64,000 nt of DNA from Cephalotus follicularis (Eukaryota; Streptophyta; Magnoliopsida; Oxalidales; Cephalotaceae): NCBI GenBank assembly GCA_001972305.1, contig BDDD01001475.1, forward strand, positions 154,751 to 218,750, written 5' to 3'. A program made the translations under genes and the position numbers. Of the stretch, positions 11,230-22,532 are shown piece by piece (position 1 is the first letter of the stretch; every line of letters starts with the position of its first letter). The notes under the pieces were generated by a model. That model was not told the DNA's origin. It saw nothing but the letters and a program-made list of their open reading frames with translations, and made no database searches.

Positions 11230-11483
11230 CGTTGTGGTTCCCCTGGCATTGTGATCTGTTGTTGTGGTCTTCCATTGTGATTCCCCTGGCATTGTGGTCT
11301 GGCTTGTTGTCTGGGCAGGCAGTGCTTGTGGTTCTGCTTGTTGTCTGGGCATGCAGTGCTTGTGGTCTAGCTTATGGTCCGGTACCTTGCAGTACTTATG
11401 GTCTGGCATTGTGGTCTGACATGTTGCAGCGGTCGTCGTCTGACATGTTGCAGAGGTCCTCGTCTGGCATGTTGCAGAGGTGG
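11230..11483. repeat. GTGGTCTGG-rich tandem repeats, including three 24-bp units
   Basis: Imperfect units of about 32 bp (CTTGTTGTCTGGGCAGGCAG, then GCTTGTGGT...) are followed by three regular 24-bp units starting TCTGACATGTTGCAG at 11415, 11439 and 11463. Confidence 0.8.
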
Positions 11484-11550
11484 TGATCAAGGGTCCAGAG
11501 GAGAAGGTCTATGGAGGATGTGTTTCCCCTGGCCATAGACCAAAGTGTTA

Positions 11551-11716
11551 AGTGATCAAGTGCAGAATACGAGGGTGCTCTCCTCGAGTCTAAGTGATAC
11601 GGTGCGTATTGGTGTCTTGGAAGACAATGTTAAGTGATCACATGTAGAACACGTGGGTTCTCTCCTGAGGTTTAAGTGATACGGTGCGTGTTGGTGTTTT
11701 GGAAGACAGTGTTGAG
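11551..11716. repeat. 82-bp tandem duplication
   Basis: Copies start with AGTGATCA at 11551 and 11633. Both contain AAGTGATACGGTGCGT followed by TTGGAAGACA. A weaker third partial copy follows to about 11740. Confidence 0.8.
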
Positions 11717-12475
11717 GATTAAATGAAACGGTGAGTTGAGGCTCTCCTCTCGTTGAAGTCCCCTGCTCCTTTTCATAATACATCCTTGGGATGCTCTCCT
11801 CGGGTCATGTTGAGTAGTGGCCTCTGGTTGGCATAGCTCCCTTGAATGAAGGAAGTCTGGTGCGGCTTCTCTGCCATGGATGGCCGGTGTGGTTATCCTT
11901 TCATTCTCTGTATTTGCTAAGCTATGTAACCCTGTATGTAATGAACTTCATACTAGTGGAACCTCTGGATGATTGAGGAAGTGGACGTAGGCATATTCTG
12001 TGCCGAACAACTATAAAAATGACTCTCTTTCTACTCTTTCCTTTATCATGTATGTGTGCATGATATGTCCTTGTTGTTGTATTTCTGGTCCTCTGCCGTG
12101 GAGGAAGAGGATAGGCAGGACCTTGGCGCGTGGCGCCAGTCCGCTGCAGTGGGCAGCCGAGGTGCAGGTGGACGTCCAGTCCTCTGCTCCCATGATGTGC
12201 TGGGAAGAAAAGAAAAAAAGAGTATGAAGGAGATGATGACAGAAGGTTTTTCATATGACCAGTTTGTGCCATAGGTTATGGTTAAAGTCATCCCAGTTTT
12301 TTTGTAACGGCTCGGGTTAGAGTTCGGGTCGTCACAATGGGATTCGCGTAAAATTGTGGGAGCCTGGGAGGTGAATACACCTAAAAGATTAAAGACCAAA
12401 TCTTTAAGGTTATAAATATTGAAATTGAATTTATCTGATTATTGTTGTCTTCTTTTTATATCTACAAACATCGCA

Positions 12476-13317
12476 ATGACAAACCCACTCACTGTTATTC
12501 TTGAGAAGAATCAGCTCACAGGTCCAAACTATGTGAACTGGCTACGGAATGTCAGAATAGTTCTGAATTCTAAGGACATAGGTTATGTCATAGAGGCCCC
12601 TATGCCAGCACTGCCTGCTATAGATGCCTCAACTGAGGACCGTGCCATTTATAAGAAATGGGTAGCAGATGACAAGAAAGTCATATGCTATTTGATGGCC
12701 TCGATGAGCAATACCCTACAAGTCCAGCATGAGATGATGCGAGACTGTAGGGCTATTCTACTGCACCTCCGTGAGTTATACGGAGAGAACAGTAGGAATG
12801 CTCGGTTCCAGGTCATTGCTGAGCTGTATGGAACTAAAATGGCTGAAGGATCTTCTGTTAATGATCATGTGCTGAAGATGATCAATACGATTGAACGTCT
12901 TGAAGCTCTAGGCATCGTTCAGGATGCTGAATTGAGCATTAATCTTATCCTTCATTCGCTCCCACCTTCCTTTTGTGGTTTTATCACCAACACGAATAGG
13001 ATTTTAGCTACTTTGACTGACCTGTGAACATGTATAGGGGCAAGGTGCCAGTCATGATTGTAGGACAGTCCCATAGGCCCAATAGGAAGGGCAAGTCAAC
13101 CTCTGCAAAGGGGAAGGCTAAAAGTGGGACGCTGCCAACATGACAAGCATCTTTTAAACTAGGGACAGCTAGACCACCTAGTCAAGGAAAGCAGCAAGTT
13201 GTTGCTACGCCAGATACTGCTTCAAGAGTTGCACCTGCTAAGGAGAGTGCCTCAGAACCACCTGCTAAGGGACCCTGCTTCCACTGTGGGAAGCTGGGAC
13301 ATTGGAAGAGGAATTGT
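12476..13317 (+). pseudogene. gag: copia-1 gag with zinc knuckle
   Basis: Start chosen at 12476 (MTNPLTVILEKNQLTGPNY), the usual start for this type of copia gag; upstream codons are leader. The capsid part reads NYVNWLRNVRIVLNSKDIGY, then ARFQVIAELYGTKMAEGSS and INLILHSLPPSF. A TGA near 13025 ends the first frame, and a second stop follows near 13141 before the Lys-rich linker. The knuckle CFHCGKLGHWKRNC (13276-13317) is a complete C-X2-C-X4-H-X4-C. The product would package the RNA; the stops prevent full-length gag. Confidence 0.9.
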
Positions 13318-14706
13318 GTGACATTCCTGAAGGCAATTGGCAAAGGTATGCCCAATTTGTCTTATATAGAGGTGAACATATATATACTTGATTCATCTTC
13401 CTGGATTTTAGACAGTGGGTGTGGTATTCACATATGTTCTAATTTACAGGCCCTCACCGACAGAAGAAACCTGGAGAAGGGTGAGGGAGATCTACGGCTT
13501 GCGGATAACTCGGTTGTTGAAGCCATAGCTGTAGGATCGGTCAGGATTTTGTTGCCTTCTGGCTAGTGTTTTGTACTTAAACATTGCATTTATTCACCTC
13601 GCATTTTGCGGAACATCATATCTATTCCGGCATTAGATGCCGAAGGTTTTAATATTGTTTTTAAGGACAAGTGTTGTACCATTTTGATGAATGATGTTTT
13701 ATATGCAAAATGCTTCCTTCATGAAGGATTATATATATTGAATAGACATGAAATTGTTTTCAATATGCAAAAAGACAATAACAAAAAGAAAGATGAAAGT
13801 GATCTATCTTACCTATGGCACTGCAGACTTGGTCATACTGGTGAGAAAAGAGTACGCCGATTGATCTCGGATGGATACTTTGATTTTTTAGAGTATCAAC
13901 TGTTTCCAACTTGTGAACCTTGTCTCAAAGGCAAAATGACCAAATATCCCTTCACTGGGAAAGGGGAAAGGTCCCCAGAACTATTGGGTCTAGTACATAC
14001 TAATGTGTGTGGACCAATGACAGTGGATGCCAGAGGTGGATATTCCTACTTCATAACCTTTACGGATGATCATTCTCGTTTTGGTTATTAGTACCTGATG
14101 AGGCACAAATCTGAAGCCTTTGAAAAGTTCAAAGAATTCAGACAAGAAGTAGAAAAGCAGACTGGTAAAAGTCTGAAGACTCTTTAATCATATCGATATG
14201 GAGAGTATCTCTCCACAGAGTTCTTAAATTATCTCAGAGATAATGGGATTATCTCTCAGTAGATGCCTCCTGGAACACCACAGCATAATGGTGTGTCTGA
14301 AAGGAGAAATCACCCCTTGCTTGACATGGTGCGCAGCATGATGAGTGATGCTGGACTTCCACTGTCTTTTTGGGGTTATGCCTTGGAGACTACTATTCTC
14401 ATACTGAATAGGACTCCAACAAAATCTGCTCCCAAGACGCCATATGAGATATGGAACGGGAAGAAACCCAATCTTAGTTATCTGAGAATATGGGGATACA
14501 CTGCATATGTCAAGCAGGCAGCAACAGATAAATTGGACTCTAGGTCCATAAAATGTAAACTTGTGGGATATCCTAAAGAAACAAGAGGATATTATTTCTA
14601 TTACCCACCTGACAACAAAGTGTTTGTAGCAAGACAAGCTACTCTTCTTGAGAAGGACTTCCTATTGGAAGACAGTAGTGGGAGCATAATAGAGTTGGAT
14701 GAATGA
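13318..14706 (+). pseudogene. pol: copia-1 protease and integrase
   Basis: Protease: SSWILDSGCGIHICSN at about 13400, with the catalytic D-S-G intact. A stop at 13564 and an untranslatable gap precede the integrase. Integrase: the zinc-binding region LWHCRLGH...CEPCLKGKMTK (13810-13935), LVHTNVCGPM (first catalytic Asp region), ITFTDDHSRFGY, a broken stretch with stops near 14090, 14187 and 14262, then PPGTPQHNGVSERRNHPLLD with the catalytic Glu. The end runs through RTPTKSAPKTPYEIW and YLRIWGYTAYVKQ. The order protease-integrase-RT is what defines Ty1/copia. Confidence 0.9.
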
Positions 14707-14769
14707 TCCATAGAACCACGAGTTGACGACGTTTCCACTCCTGTTCATATTGATGAGCCTGATACATCG

Positions 14770-16458
14770 GTGGCCAAATACACACAACCTCTGCGTAGAT
14801 CTACCCAATTACCTAGGGAACCTGAGAGATACTATGGTAGATTCCTCATTAAAGGAACCCAAGAGGTAAATCTCATGAATGATGATCCGGTTGGCTACAA
14901 ATGGGCCATATGTGATATGGACTCAGAGAAATGGCTTAGCGCCATGAATTCCGAAATGGAATCCATGTACTCCAATCAAGTTTGGGATCTAGTGGATGTA
15001 TCCGAAGGGGTTAAACCCTTAGGTTGTAAATGGATTTTCAAAAGGAAGCTTAGAGATGATGGGAAGGTGAAGACCTTCAAAGCTAGGATCTTAGCCAAGA
15101 GCTACAATCAACGAGAAGGGATTGATTATGAGGAAACTTTCTCTCCCGTAGCCATGCTTAAATTCATTCGGATTTTACTTGCTATAGCTGCATATCTTGA
15201 CTATGAGATATGGCAAATGGATGTGAAAACTGCCTTTCTCAATGGTGACATTGATGAGGACATATATATGACTCAGCCTGAGGGTTTTATATCCACTGGT
15301 GAGGACCAGAAAGTGTGTAAGCTTCTGAAGTCCATTTATGGACTAAAGCAAGCTTCAAGAAGCTGGAACATTCAATTTGATGAAACGATCAAAGAGTTTG
15401 GTTTCATAAAGTATCAAGATGAACCATGTGTATAAAAGCTTAGTGGGAGCTCAGTGAGCTTTGTGGTCTTGTACGTTGAGGACATTCTCCATATATGAAA
15501 TGATGTGATCATGTTGTCTAACATAAAGGCCTGGTTATCCAACGTTTTCTCCATGAAAGACTTGGGAGAAGCTTCCTATATCCTAGGTATAAAGGTCTAT
15601 AGGGATAGATCAAGAAGGATGATAGAGTTATCCCAGTCTTTGTACATTGACAACGTGCTTAAGAGTTTTGGCATGGAAAATTCCAAGAGAGGTTACTTGC
15701 CCCCATGTCATGGAATTTCACTTTCTAAGTAGATGTCTCCTAAGACAACTGAGGAAAGACAAAGGATGATGCATATTCCTTATGCTTCGACGATTGGAAG
15801 TATCATGTATGCTATGCTTTGCACTAGACCAGATATCGCCTATGCTGTAAGTGTTACAAGCAGATATCATTCAAATCCAGGTGAGCAACACTGGAAGGCT
15901 GTCAAAGATATCCTCAAGTATCTTAACAGGACTATGGATTTATTCTTGATGTATGGAGGAAAATGTTTGAAGATTGAGGGTTATACTGACTCTAATTTTC
16001 AAACAGATGTGGATGATTCAAAATCGACCTTGGGGTTTGCGTTCACCTTGAATGGTGGTGCAGTGAGTTGGAAGAGTTCCAAGCAGCCTACCACTGCAGA
16101 TTCAGTGACAAAAGCTGAATACATTGTGGCATCGAAAGTTGCCAAGGAAGGTGTATGGATGAAGAAGTTCATCGAAGATTTGGGTGTAGTTCCTGGCATT
16201 CATGATTCGGTATCTTTATACTGTGATAACAATGGAGTGATAGCGCAAGCCAATGAGCCTCGATCACACTCAAAGTCTAAACACATTCTCATGCGCTTTC
16301 ACCTTATACGTGAGATCGTTGATTGAGGAGATATAAAAGTGGAACGAGTTCCAGGAGAAGACAACACTGCAGACGCGTTTACTAAAGCATTACCAAAGGC
16401 GGTCTTTGACCGACACCTGGATGCCATGGGTGTGAGACACTACAGCAACTGGCTTTAG
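14770..16458 (+). pseudogene. pol: copia-1 reverse transcriptase and RNase H
   Basis: RT reads NQVWDLVDVSEGVKPLGCKW, then EGIDYEETFSPVAML, IWQMDVKTAFLNGDIDEDIY and YGLKQASRSWN. The active-site box is LYVEDILHI in place of YVDD, so one catalytic Asp has become Glu, and a stop follows within a few codons. RNase H reads SKSTLGFAFTLNGGAVSWKS, then EAEYI-like KAEYIVAS, LYCDNNGVIAQANEPRSHSK and TADAFTKALP. The natural stop is TAG at 16456-16458 after HYSNWL. Stops at 15434, 15498, 15730 and 16324 interrupt it. Confidence 0.92.
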
Positions 16459-16460
16459 TC

Positions 16461-16473
16461 ATTAGTGGGAGAT
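16461..16473 (+). other. Polypurine tract of copia-1
   Basis: ATTAGTGGGAGAT directly precedes the LTR start TGTTAGAGATAA at 16474. Confidence 0.8.
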
Positions 16474-18160
16474 TGTTAGAGATAAAGTCCTGCAAGCTAG
16501 TACTGAGCTTGTATTTACTCTATCTTGTATATAAATTCAATAAACATGTTTATATTTTATCATTGGCTATGAGTTCATTTCTTTAATGCATGATTAAATG
16601 GTAAATGAATGTCCAGGAATAAAGTTAGAGAACCAAGTTCATGATGAGATCATGATGTGAGAATTGGAATCTCGGTATACTTTATTTCGAATCTTCCTGG
16701 TCATAGGATTGACACTCAGGGCATGATTAATCCGGATAAACCAGCACGTACTGTCAGATGGATAAACAGAGGGTGACCGATCTCATACTACTCGCATGGT
16801 TGATGCTATGACAACTAAGTGGGTGCTCGTTAATTTATTAATGAGTTCACTGAAGGTGACTATTGATAGAATTTGTGTATGGAGTTTTACTTACATGTTA
16901 GACAAAATTGTAGATTTACAGCAGTGCATATGGTCCTTGGACATGAGCCATCACTGGATATCTTGTGCATAGGGTGCTGTGTTTTGATGATGCTTGAATA
17001 CATATTCAATGAAGTGTATACAAGCATTAGTTAGACACAGTACGCTTATGTATGGAGGCATGTGAGAGCGCAATAATGAATCCATTGCTTCTAGTAAAAG
17101 AAGATTATGCTCATGATGATTTTCGTTAGAAATTAAGCCCCTGGCCAGGCTAGGCACGATATCAAGAGTGTGATATCATTGGTTGAATATTAGAGGGGCA
17201 CCTCTACTATTATTTAGGCTGACGAAAGATAGTCACGAGAATAAAGATTAAATTATTGGGGTTTGACATAATCCGTACCCTATATTTAATCATAGCATTG
17301 TCAATGGAAAGACTATACGTGTGTGTACCTGTAAATAGTGGTTCGCAGATAATTCATATTGCGTGGGGGTCATTATGCATTGCTAGATGTCGATGCCGAC
17401 CTGTAGGATGCCTGAGATTAAATGTATAGTTCATCTTGGAAGAAAATAATTAAAAGATTTTTAATTCGAAATGTCCGATATAATATTTTTTATGTGATAA
17501 TAAATAATTGTGAGTGTCACAATTTAATCCTACGGCCAGTGTAATAGTGAACCCATAGGGTCACACACAATACAGGTTGATAAATCTGACACCATACGAG
17601 AGAAAAATAATTAGAATAATTATTTTCTAATTATATTTAATGAGATTAAATCTCTTTAATACGATTAAGGAAAGTATATAAACATATAAGGAAGAAATGC
17701 TATTTATGCTAGATGAGATTCTTGCATAAAATAGGAGATTAGGACTTTAGTTTTACACGTTTTATCTAGCAATAAAACAAAAAACAAAAAGTCTCTCTCA
17801 GACAACAGTCTCCTAACATTTTCTATTCCTCTCTCAAAAGGTGTTTTCTCTGGTTCTTTCAAGAATAAGAAAAACACAATACATAGAAAGGCAAGAGTTG
17901 CGCAGCTTGAGAAGCATCGGTGTTGGTAATAAAGGCTTGGTGTGGATACCTTGGAGGCCTGCTGTTCTTGGAGGCTAGAACCACAATCAACAAAGAAGGA
18001 GCCACTCCGTTTTATGAGCATATTCCGCCTGCTCTTTCTATTGTTTCATATCTGTTTTCTAATTGTATATACATGCTCAATTGATCCTGGAATGAATTGT
18101 ATGGTGTTTAGTCATGAGATGACGACAGTATTGTATTCGGATGCATGCCTCTAGATGTTG
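16474..18160 (+). mobile_element. copia-1 3' LTR, right end uncertain
   Basis: Starts TGTTAGAGATAAAGTCC straight after the polypurine tract. No open frame with a recognisable domain occurs in about 1.7 kb. The right end is not resolved, because no 5' LTR exists for comparison; FAR1-like coding similarity begins at about 18190, so the LTR must end before that. It carries no TCGAC array, only one isolated GTCGATGCCGAC near 17388. Confidence 0.65.
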
Positions 18161-18165
18161 TTTAA

Positions 18166-19640
18166 TCACCAAAAGATTCCAATAGTACTTGCGTTAACAT
18201 AGCCATCGAAAAATGAGTGTATGCTCTCACTTCTCCCACTAGTGGTCATGCCTGCAAAAAATTTATCACTCAAATACGCATTTACCCAATATTGCCGCAA
18301 GTTATATATATTTCTTAGCCAACTTTTTGTCTCTATCAAATACTTTTCATTTAACACCTCCCAACCCTTCTCAAATTCCTCAATGCTCATGCTCTTAATC
18401 CATTTATTGAATGCCTCGGAGAAACCCTCATAATGTATGCGCAAGGGCTAAAGATGCTCCAAAACATGTTTTCTGATGTGCCATGCGTAAAAGAGATGAT
18501 GTATTGGGTATCTGGAAATACCCTCTTGATTGCATTACACATAGCACTATCTTTGTCAGTAGTGATGGCCTTAGGAGGTCTATGAAACATACACTTCAAA
18601 AACTATTGAAAGAGCTATTCAAATGTCTCTTCTCTCTCATTCTCCAACAGTGCAGCACCAAATAAAATTGAATGACGATGATGATGATGATTGACTCAAA
18701 AAAAATGTGCAAAGGGAAGCCAGAAATTATTTATTTTATACGTCACATCAAAGACCACAACATTACCAATTTGTGAATATGCTTCTCTTGACCTCCCATT
18801 GGCCTAGAAAACACTTCTAAAAGACCTGTCTTTAGCTCAGTCCACTGTGAAATAGTAAGTATCATCTGTACTTTCCCTTTCTTGAGAATGTTTCATGATT
18901 CCAAAGCATTCTTGACCTACATTGTTCTTCCTCTCAATTGACAAGTAGTCTGAACATTGTTTTGGGGTTACATCCATTTCTTGGTTACTACTAACAGCAT
19001 TCACAACCTTTGTTATTTAAAAAGGTCTGACGCCTGCTTGATTAAGTACAGTTATTAGAGCTTCGCATGTCATAAATTGTTTGAAATTGTCTGTGAGAAT
19101 GATGCTTTAACACTTTTGATGGAGTTATGACATGATTGTGCATGTCATTGAACTTTCCACAATCCGCTCACCATTCCTTGCTAAAGCAACCTCCATCTTG
19201 TCCATACAACTTGTTTTTGTATCTCAGCGATATTGATTTTCTTGTTCCCCTCCATCATGCAAAGGTTTTTTTCCCTTCCTTATTGCACATATATATTCCT
19301 TATGACCTTCCCCATGGACCTAGACTTGGTATTCATTTTATTGTGAGTTCCAAACCCCTTGGTTAATGCATAACTATTGTAGAAAGTGTATACATCATCG
19401 CTTATCACAAATGCCTTCCCAATAATTGGTTCAACATTATCTTTGTCAAGAGATGTGTCTTCACCATAACATTACTATTTCCTTTTCCATCATCCATAAC
19501 ACTAGGAATGCTCACCTCCTCTATATTTTGATCTAGATAATTATGTTACTCATCTTCCACCATCAACAATCCTCGTGCATCAATTTTTGCGATGAACCAC
19601 AAATTGTCTTGTGAATGTGCATCTGGTATATTGGTCATCC
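18166..19640 (-). pseudogene. FAR1/FHY3-like (MULE-derived) gene, heavily decayed
   Basis: On the minus strand three blocks appear in FAR1 family order. A FAR1 DNA-binding-like block (about 19430 to 19260) reads KAFVISDDVYTFYNSYALTK, then GFGTHNK. A MULE transposase-like core follows (about 18780 to 18480): GNVVVFDVTYK with an Asp, then FHRPPKAITTDKDSAMCNAI with a second Asp. The C-terminal part (18444 to 18190) reads RQYWVNAYLSDKFFAGMTTS and then GRSESIHSFFDGYVNAS. Many stops and frameshifts lie between. In plants this family covers light-signalling transcription factors tamed from Mutator transposases, and also true MULEs. No terminal inverted repeats were seen, so which of the two this was cannot be decided. 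Confidence 0.85.
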
Positions 19641-19743
19641 CAGTGCTTTGACAGTAATTGTACAACATAGCCTTTAAGTATTAAAATATTCTCATACTAC
19701 ACATCAAGATTGATATGAGAAAATTTCTACTCATATAAAACTG

Positions 19744-19797
19744 CCACGTGTCCTCTTGAACTACCGCCACGTTTCTTTTGGAGCTACAGACACGTGG
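19744..19797 (+). promoter_or_regulatory. Three ACGT-core (G-box/ABRE-like) elements in Tat-1 U3
   Basis: CCACGTGTC (19744-19752), CCACGTTT (19767-19774) and GACACGTGG (19789-19797) are spaced about 23 bp apart, roughly 150-200 bp upstream of the TATA box. ACGT cores of this kind are known plant bZIP-binding sites. That they drive the element is inference. Confidence 0.5.
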
Positions 19798-19950
19798 TTG
19801 GACCATACATAATTTAAAATTGTAACGCACAACATAACGCTCCGGTGCCAAATAAGGAAATGGCGAGATACTCGGCCGTTTCCTAGGGGTACAATAATCA
19901 TCTCCGTAATACAAGCTGATGGTAGGGAGGAAGTTACAATCAGGTGATCC

Positions 19951-19957
19951 TATAAAT
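19951..19957 (+). promoter_or_regulatory. TATA box of Tat-1 LTR
   Basis: TATAAAT in the context CCTATAAATACC, about 270 bp before the LTR end, is conserved in the Tat-2 LTR. Confidence 0.6.
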
Positions 19958-20222
19958 ACCACAAAGCAACTCTTCACACAGGTCGGTCAGTTTGAGACTT
20001 AAAGAACCTTATTGTATCTTCTCTGCCACTATCTAACTTAAGCATCGAAGAGTCCCCGGGAGTAAAACATCTTGGATCTTAGTTTAGTTTGCTTTTTGTG
20101 TGCAGGGAGGACCTCGAAACACATATCTTACATCATCCTCAAAGCATATGATGCGTTTTCCTATACAAATCAAACCTCTACACATACGGGACTATTGTGG
20201 TGTTGATTTCGACATCAACAGT

Positions 20223-20239
20223 TGGCGCTATCTGTGGGA
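20223..20239 (+). other. Primer-binding site of Tat-1
   Basis: TGGCGCTATCTGTGGGA follows the LTR by 2 bp. Tat-2 has TGGCGCCGTCTGTGG at the same place. This TGGCGCC.TCTGTGG type is the one used by Tat-group elements rather than the Met-tRNA type used by the other elements here. Confidence 0.8.
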
Positions 20240-20262
20240 AACGCAACAAAAAGTTATTTGAA

Positions 20263-22020
20263 CTATGCCTCCAAGAAGAATCACCAATTCTACGGCTGCA
20301 GGCAGCCAAGCCGCCGCTGATAGTCAAGCTCCTACCGCAATACAAGCTCCACAACAAGCTCCCATCACCGGGGAGCAATTCAACCAGCTTCTCTAGGAAA
20401 TGGGGAGGCTTACAACATTGCCAGCGAATAACTAGGCCAGCCAAACTCATGGTGGTCCAAGCCGACCAGACCTCCAAGATCATGCTGGGCTGAGAAGACT
20501 AGCCATAGAAGTTCAACAGCCCTAAGGGGCCAGATGAAACCCATCGAGGAGGGCCATGCGTCCTCCAAGGAAGTCGGAGATTAATACATCTCTGAAGGCG
20601 GAGTCATCGAGTGCCAGGGATTATAGCTATAATCCCCAACAAGACCTTCCAGAGCAAGATCTGATGGAAGAGGACTACACAGTTGAGGAGGAGGAGACCC
20701 GAGCAAGTTCCTATGCCTCGCGAAGGACGGAGACCCGACCGAGGAGTAGGTCGGACCACTTGGTCACGCTAGCAAGGAAATCATAGGTTTCTAGCAAGAC
20801 TAGGAACATAGAGGATATCGAGCAGACCATGAACAAAAGGTTTCCCGAGATGGAAAGGAGGCTCAAGGGATCCGAGCACTCGAATGAGTACCTGTCAGAG
20901 GTACGAAATATCAATTGTACGCCCTTCACAACTGAGATAATGAGGGAGCGTATCCCAAGAGGATTCCAGTTCCTGAATCTTAAGGAGTACGACGGGTCCA
21001 GCATGTGAGCTATTATACCCAGATCATGCTGGTACACCAATCTTCAGATGTTGTACTTTGCCGAGGACTCCCGGCAACTCTAATAGGTACAGCCCAGACG
21101 TGGTATGCGATGCTTCACCAAAACACAATGGCGAACTTCAAATAGTTCACGGAGATGTTCGTCACCAAGTTTCTCAACAACACCACCCAGAGGAAGAACT
21201 CAAACCATCTGATCAACATGGTGTAGGGGAAGGATGAGTCCCTCAGAAACTACCTCACCAGATTTAACAAGGAGTCTCTGATGGTGAAGGATTTGGAGTC
21301 ATCCTTTGCTCTGGAAGCTCTAAATAGTGGGTTGAAGGACAACTCACCCTTCACCTTCTCCCTCATGAAGAAGCCTGCTCTGGACATGGCAGACCTCCTG
21401 AGAATAACAGAGAAGTATGTCAATGTAGAGGAGGCTATGGCGGCTAGGAAGCAGAAGACTTCCCGGTTGGGTCAACAGGTGGAGAAAGAGAGCACTTACG
21501 AAGTGCTCCAGGGAAAAAGCAGAAGAGAAAGGAAAGGTCAGAGCTAACCAAAGATGACATTAGGCACAAACTCTCCAGGAAAGAGAAGTCACCAAAAGGG
21601 GGAACACTGATTCCCAATTATAACAACTTCGCCCCTCTCTTAGAGACGCGAACGAGGATACTAGCGATGGAGAAGGACAAGGTCCATATCTAGTGGCCAG
21701 GCCCATTAAGATCCCCAGCGGAGAAGAGGGACTTAATCAAGTACTGTTGGTACCACCATGATCATGGGCATGATACGGAAGAGTGCAAGCACTTGAAGAA
21801 TCAAATATAGGACCTGATCCGTAAAGTTCATCTTAGAAAATATGTTGACAGAGATGCTCCCTAGGGAAGAAGGGAGCGCAGAGAAGAAGCTCCGCAACAG
21901 GAAGAGGAGCAGCAGCCCAAAGGTGTGATCCACGCCATCTCTGGAGGAGTCACATCTGGTGGCGACCATAGCAGGGCTAGAAAAGCCTATTCTAGGCAAA
22001 CATTTGCTGTGTAACAATAC
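20263..22020 (+). pseudogene. gag: Tat-1 gag
   Basis: The start at 20263 reads MPPRRITNSTAAGSQAAADS, matching MPPRKNINN at the Tat-2 gag start. Conserved blocks follow: NIEDIEQTMNKRFPEMERRL, TTEIMRERIPRGFQ, LINMVQGKDES-like sequence around 21220, then LEALNSGLKDNSPFTFSLMK and LLRITEKYVNVEEAMAARKQ. The late zinc-type motif KYCWYHHDHGHDTEECKHLK is at about 21740. It carries numerous stops (for example near 20395, 20493, 20785, 21007 and 21546). Gag of this group is long, and this one keeps most of its length but cannot be translated in one piece. Confidence 0.88.
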
Positions 22021-22059
22021 ACGCATAGCAAGAGGTTAAAGACTGGTGAAGAAGATGAG

Positions 22060-22494
22060 GTAATATCCATCTCAGAGGCGGACTATGAGGGAGTACGTCT
22101 CTCTCACGATGATCCTGTGGTAGTGACTCTTCAAGTGGAATTATTCACTCTGAAGAGAATCTTCATTGACAGTGGAAGCTTGGTGGACATCCTCTACAAA
22201 CATGCTTTTGATCAGTTGAGGATTCTGGCTGACCAGATAAGGCCAGTGAAGACTCATCTCGTAGGCTTCGTGGGAGAGATGGTCCATCCTCTGGGATCCA
22301 TCGATTTGTCAATGGTTGCGGGCATAGCCCCACACCATACCCAAGTACATATGACATTCCTGGTTGTTGATACATCGAGCCCGTACAATGCTATAATTGG
22401 GCGACCAGGATTGAACTTGATGGAGGCAATAATGTCGACAAGGCACTTATTGGTAAAATTCCCAACCAAGTTTGGTGTGGCCAGACTGCCATAA
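22060..22494 (+). pseudogene. Tat-1 aspartic protease
   Basis: Reads VISISEADYEGVRLSHDDPV, then RIFIDSGSLVDILYKHAFDQ with the D-S-G catalytic site, and later TFLVVDTSSPYNAIIGRPGL, the C-terminal protease signature. The stop at 22492 separates it from RT, although the two should be fused. The motif itself is intact. Confidence 0.88.
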
Positions 22495-22532
22495 AGGACA
22501 AGGGGAAAGGAAAAGCCCTTCCCATAGCTAAC

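Larger units (their letters stand above)
9190..12336 (+). mobile_element. Probable gypsy LTR with internal tandem arrays
   Basis: No protein domain is recognisable. The right end reads GTAACGGCTCGGGTTAGAG and then TTCGGGTCGTCACA, the usual 3' end of plant gypsy LTRs in plus orientation, and stops at 12336 next to copia-1 leader sequence. The body is G/T-rich and built largely of short tandem repeats at four scales (27-28, 24, 57-70 and 82 bp). No matching second LTR or clean target duplication was found, and the left boundary is set only by the end of element A at 9189. Confidence 0.5.
12337..18160 (+). mobile_element. copia-1: Ty1/copia element lacking its 5' LTR
   Basis: Contains a short leader (12337-12475), gag, protease, integrase, RT and RNase H in copia order, a polypurine tract and a 3' LTR. 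There is no 5' LTR and no priming site between the gypsy-type LTR end at 12336 and gag, so the left end is truncated. At least eight in-frame stops show that it is dead. The protein is related to copia-2 (46008-55197), but the LTRs do not look alike. Confidence 0.88.
19690..20220 (+). mobile_element. Tat-1 5' LTR (left end uncertain)
   Basis: The right end is fixed at 20220 (GACATCAACA) by the priming site that follows. A TATA box (TATAAATACC, 19951-19960) marks the promoter; the same ten bases occur in the Tat-2 LTR at 63688-63697 on the other strand. The left end is unknown because the 3' LTR of this element is not in the window. It must lie right of the FAR1-like remnant. Confidence 0.7.

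Noticed and set aside
12337..12475. Hidden copia-1 5' LTR
   Set aside because: No match to the 3' LTR at 16474-18160 and no priming site. The TCGTCACA end at 12336 is of gypsy type.
17388..17402. TCGAC array in the copia-1 LTR
   Set aside because: Only one isolated GTCGATGCCGAC; no periodic series. It shows that the arrays are not universal in all LTRs here.
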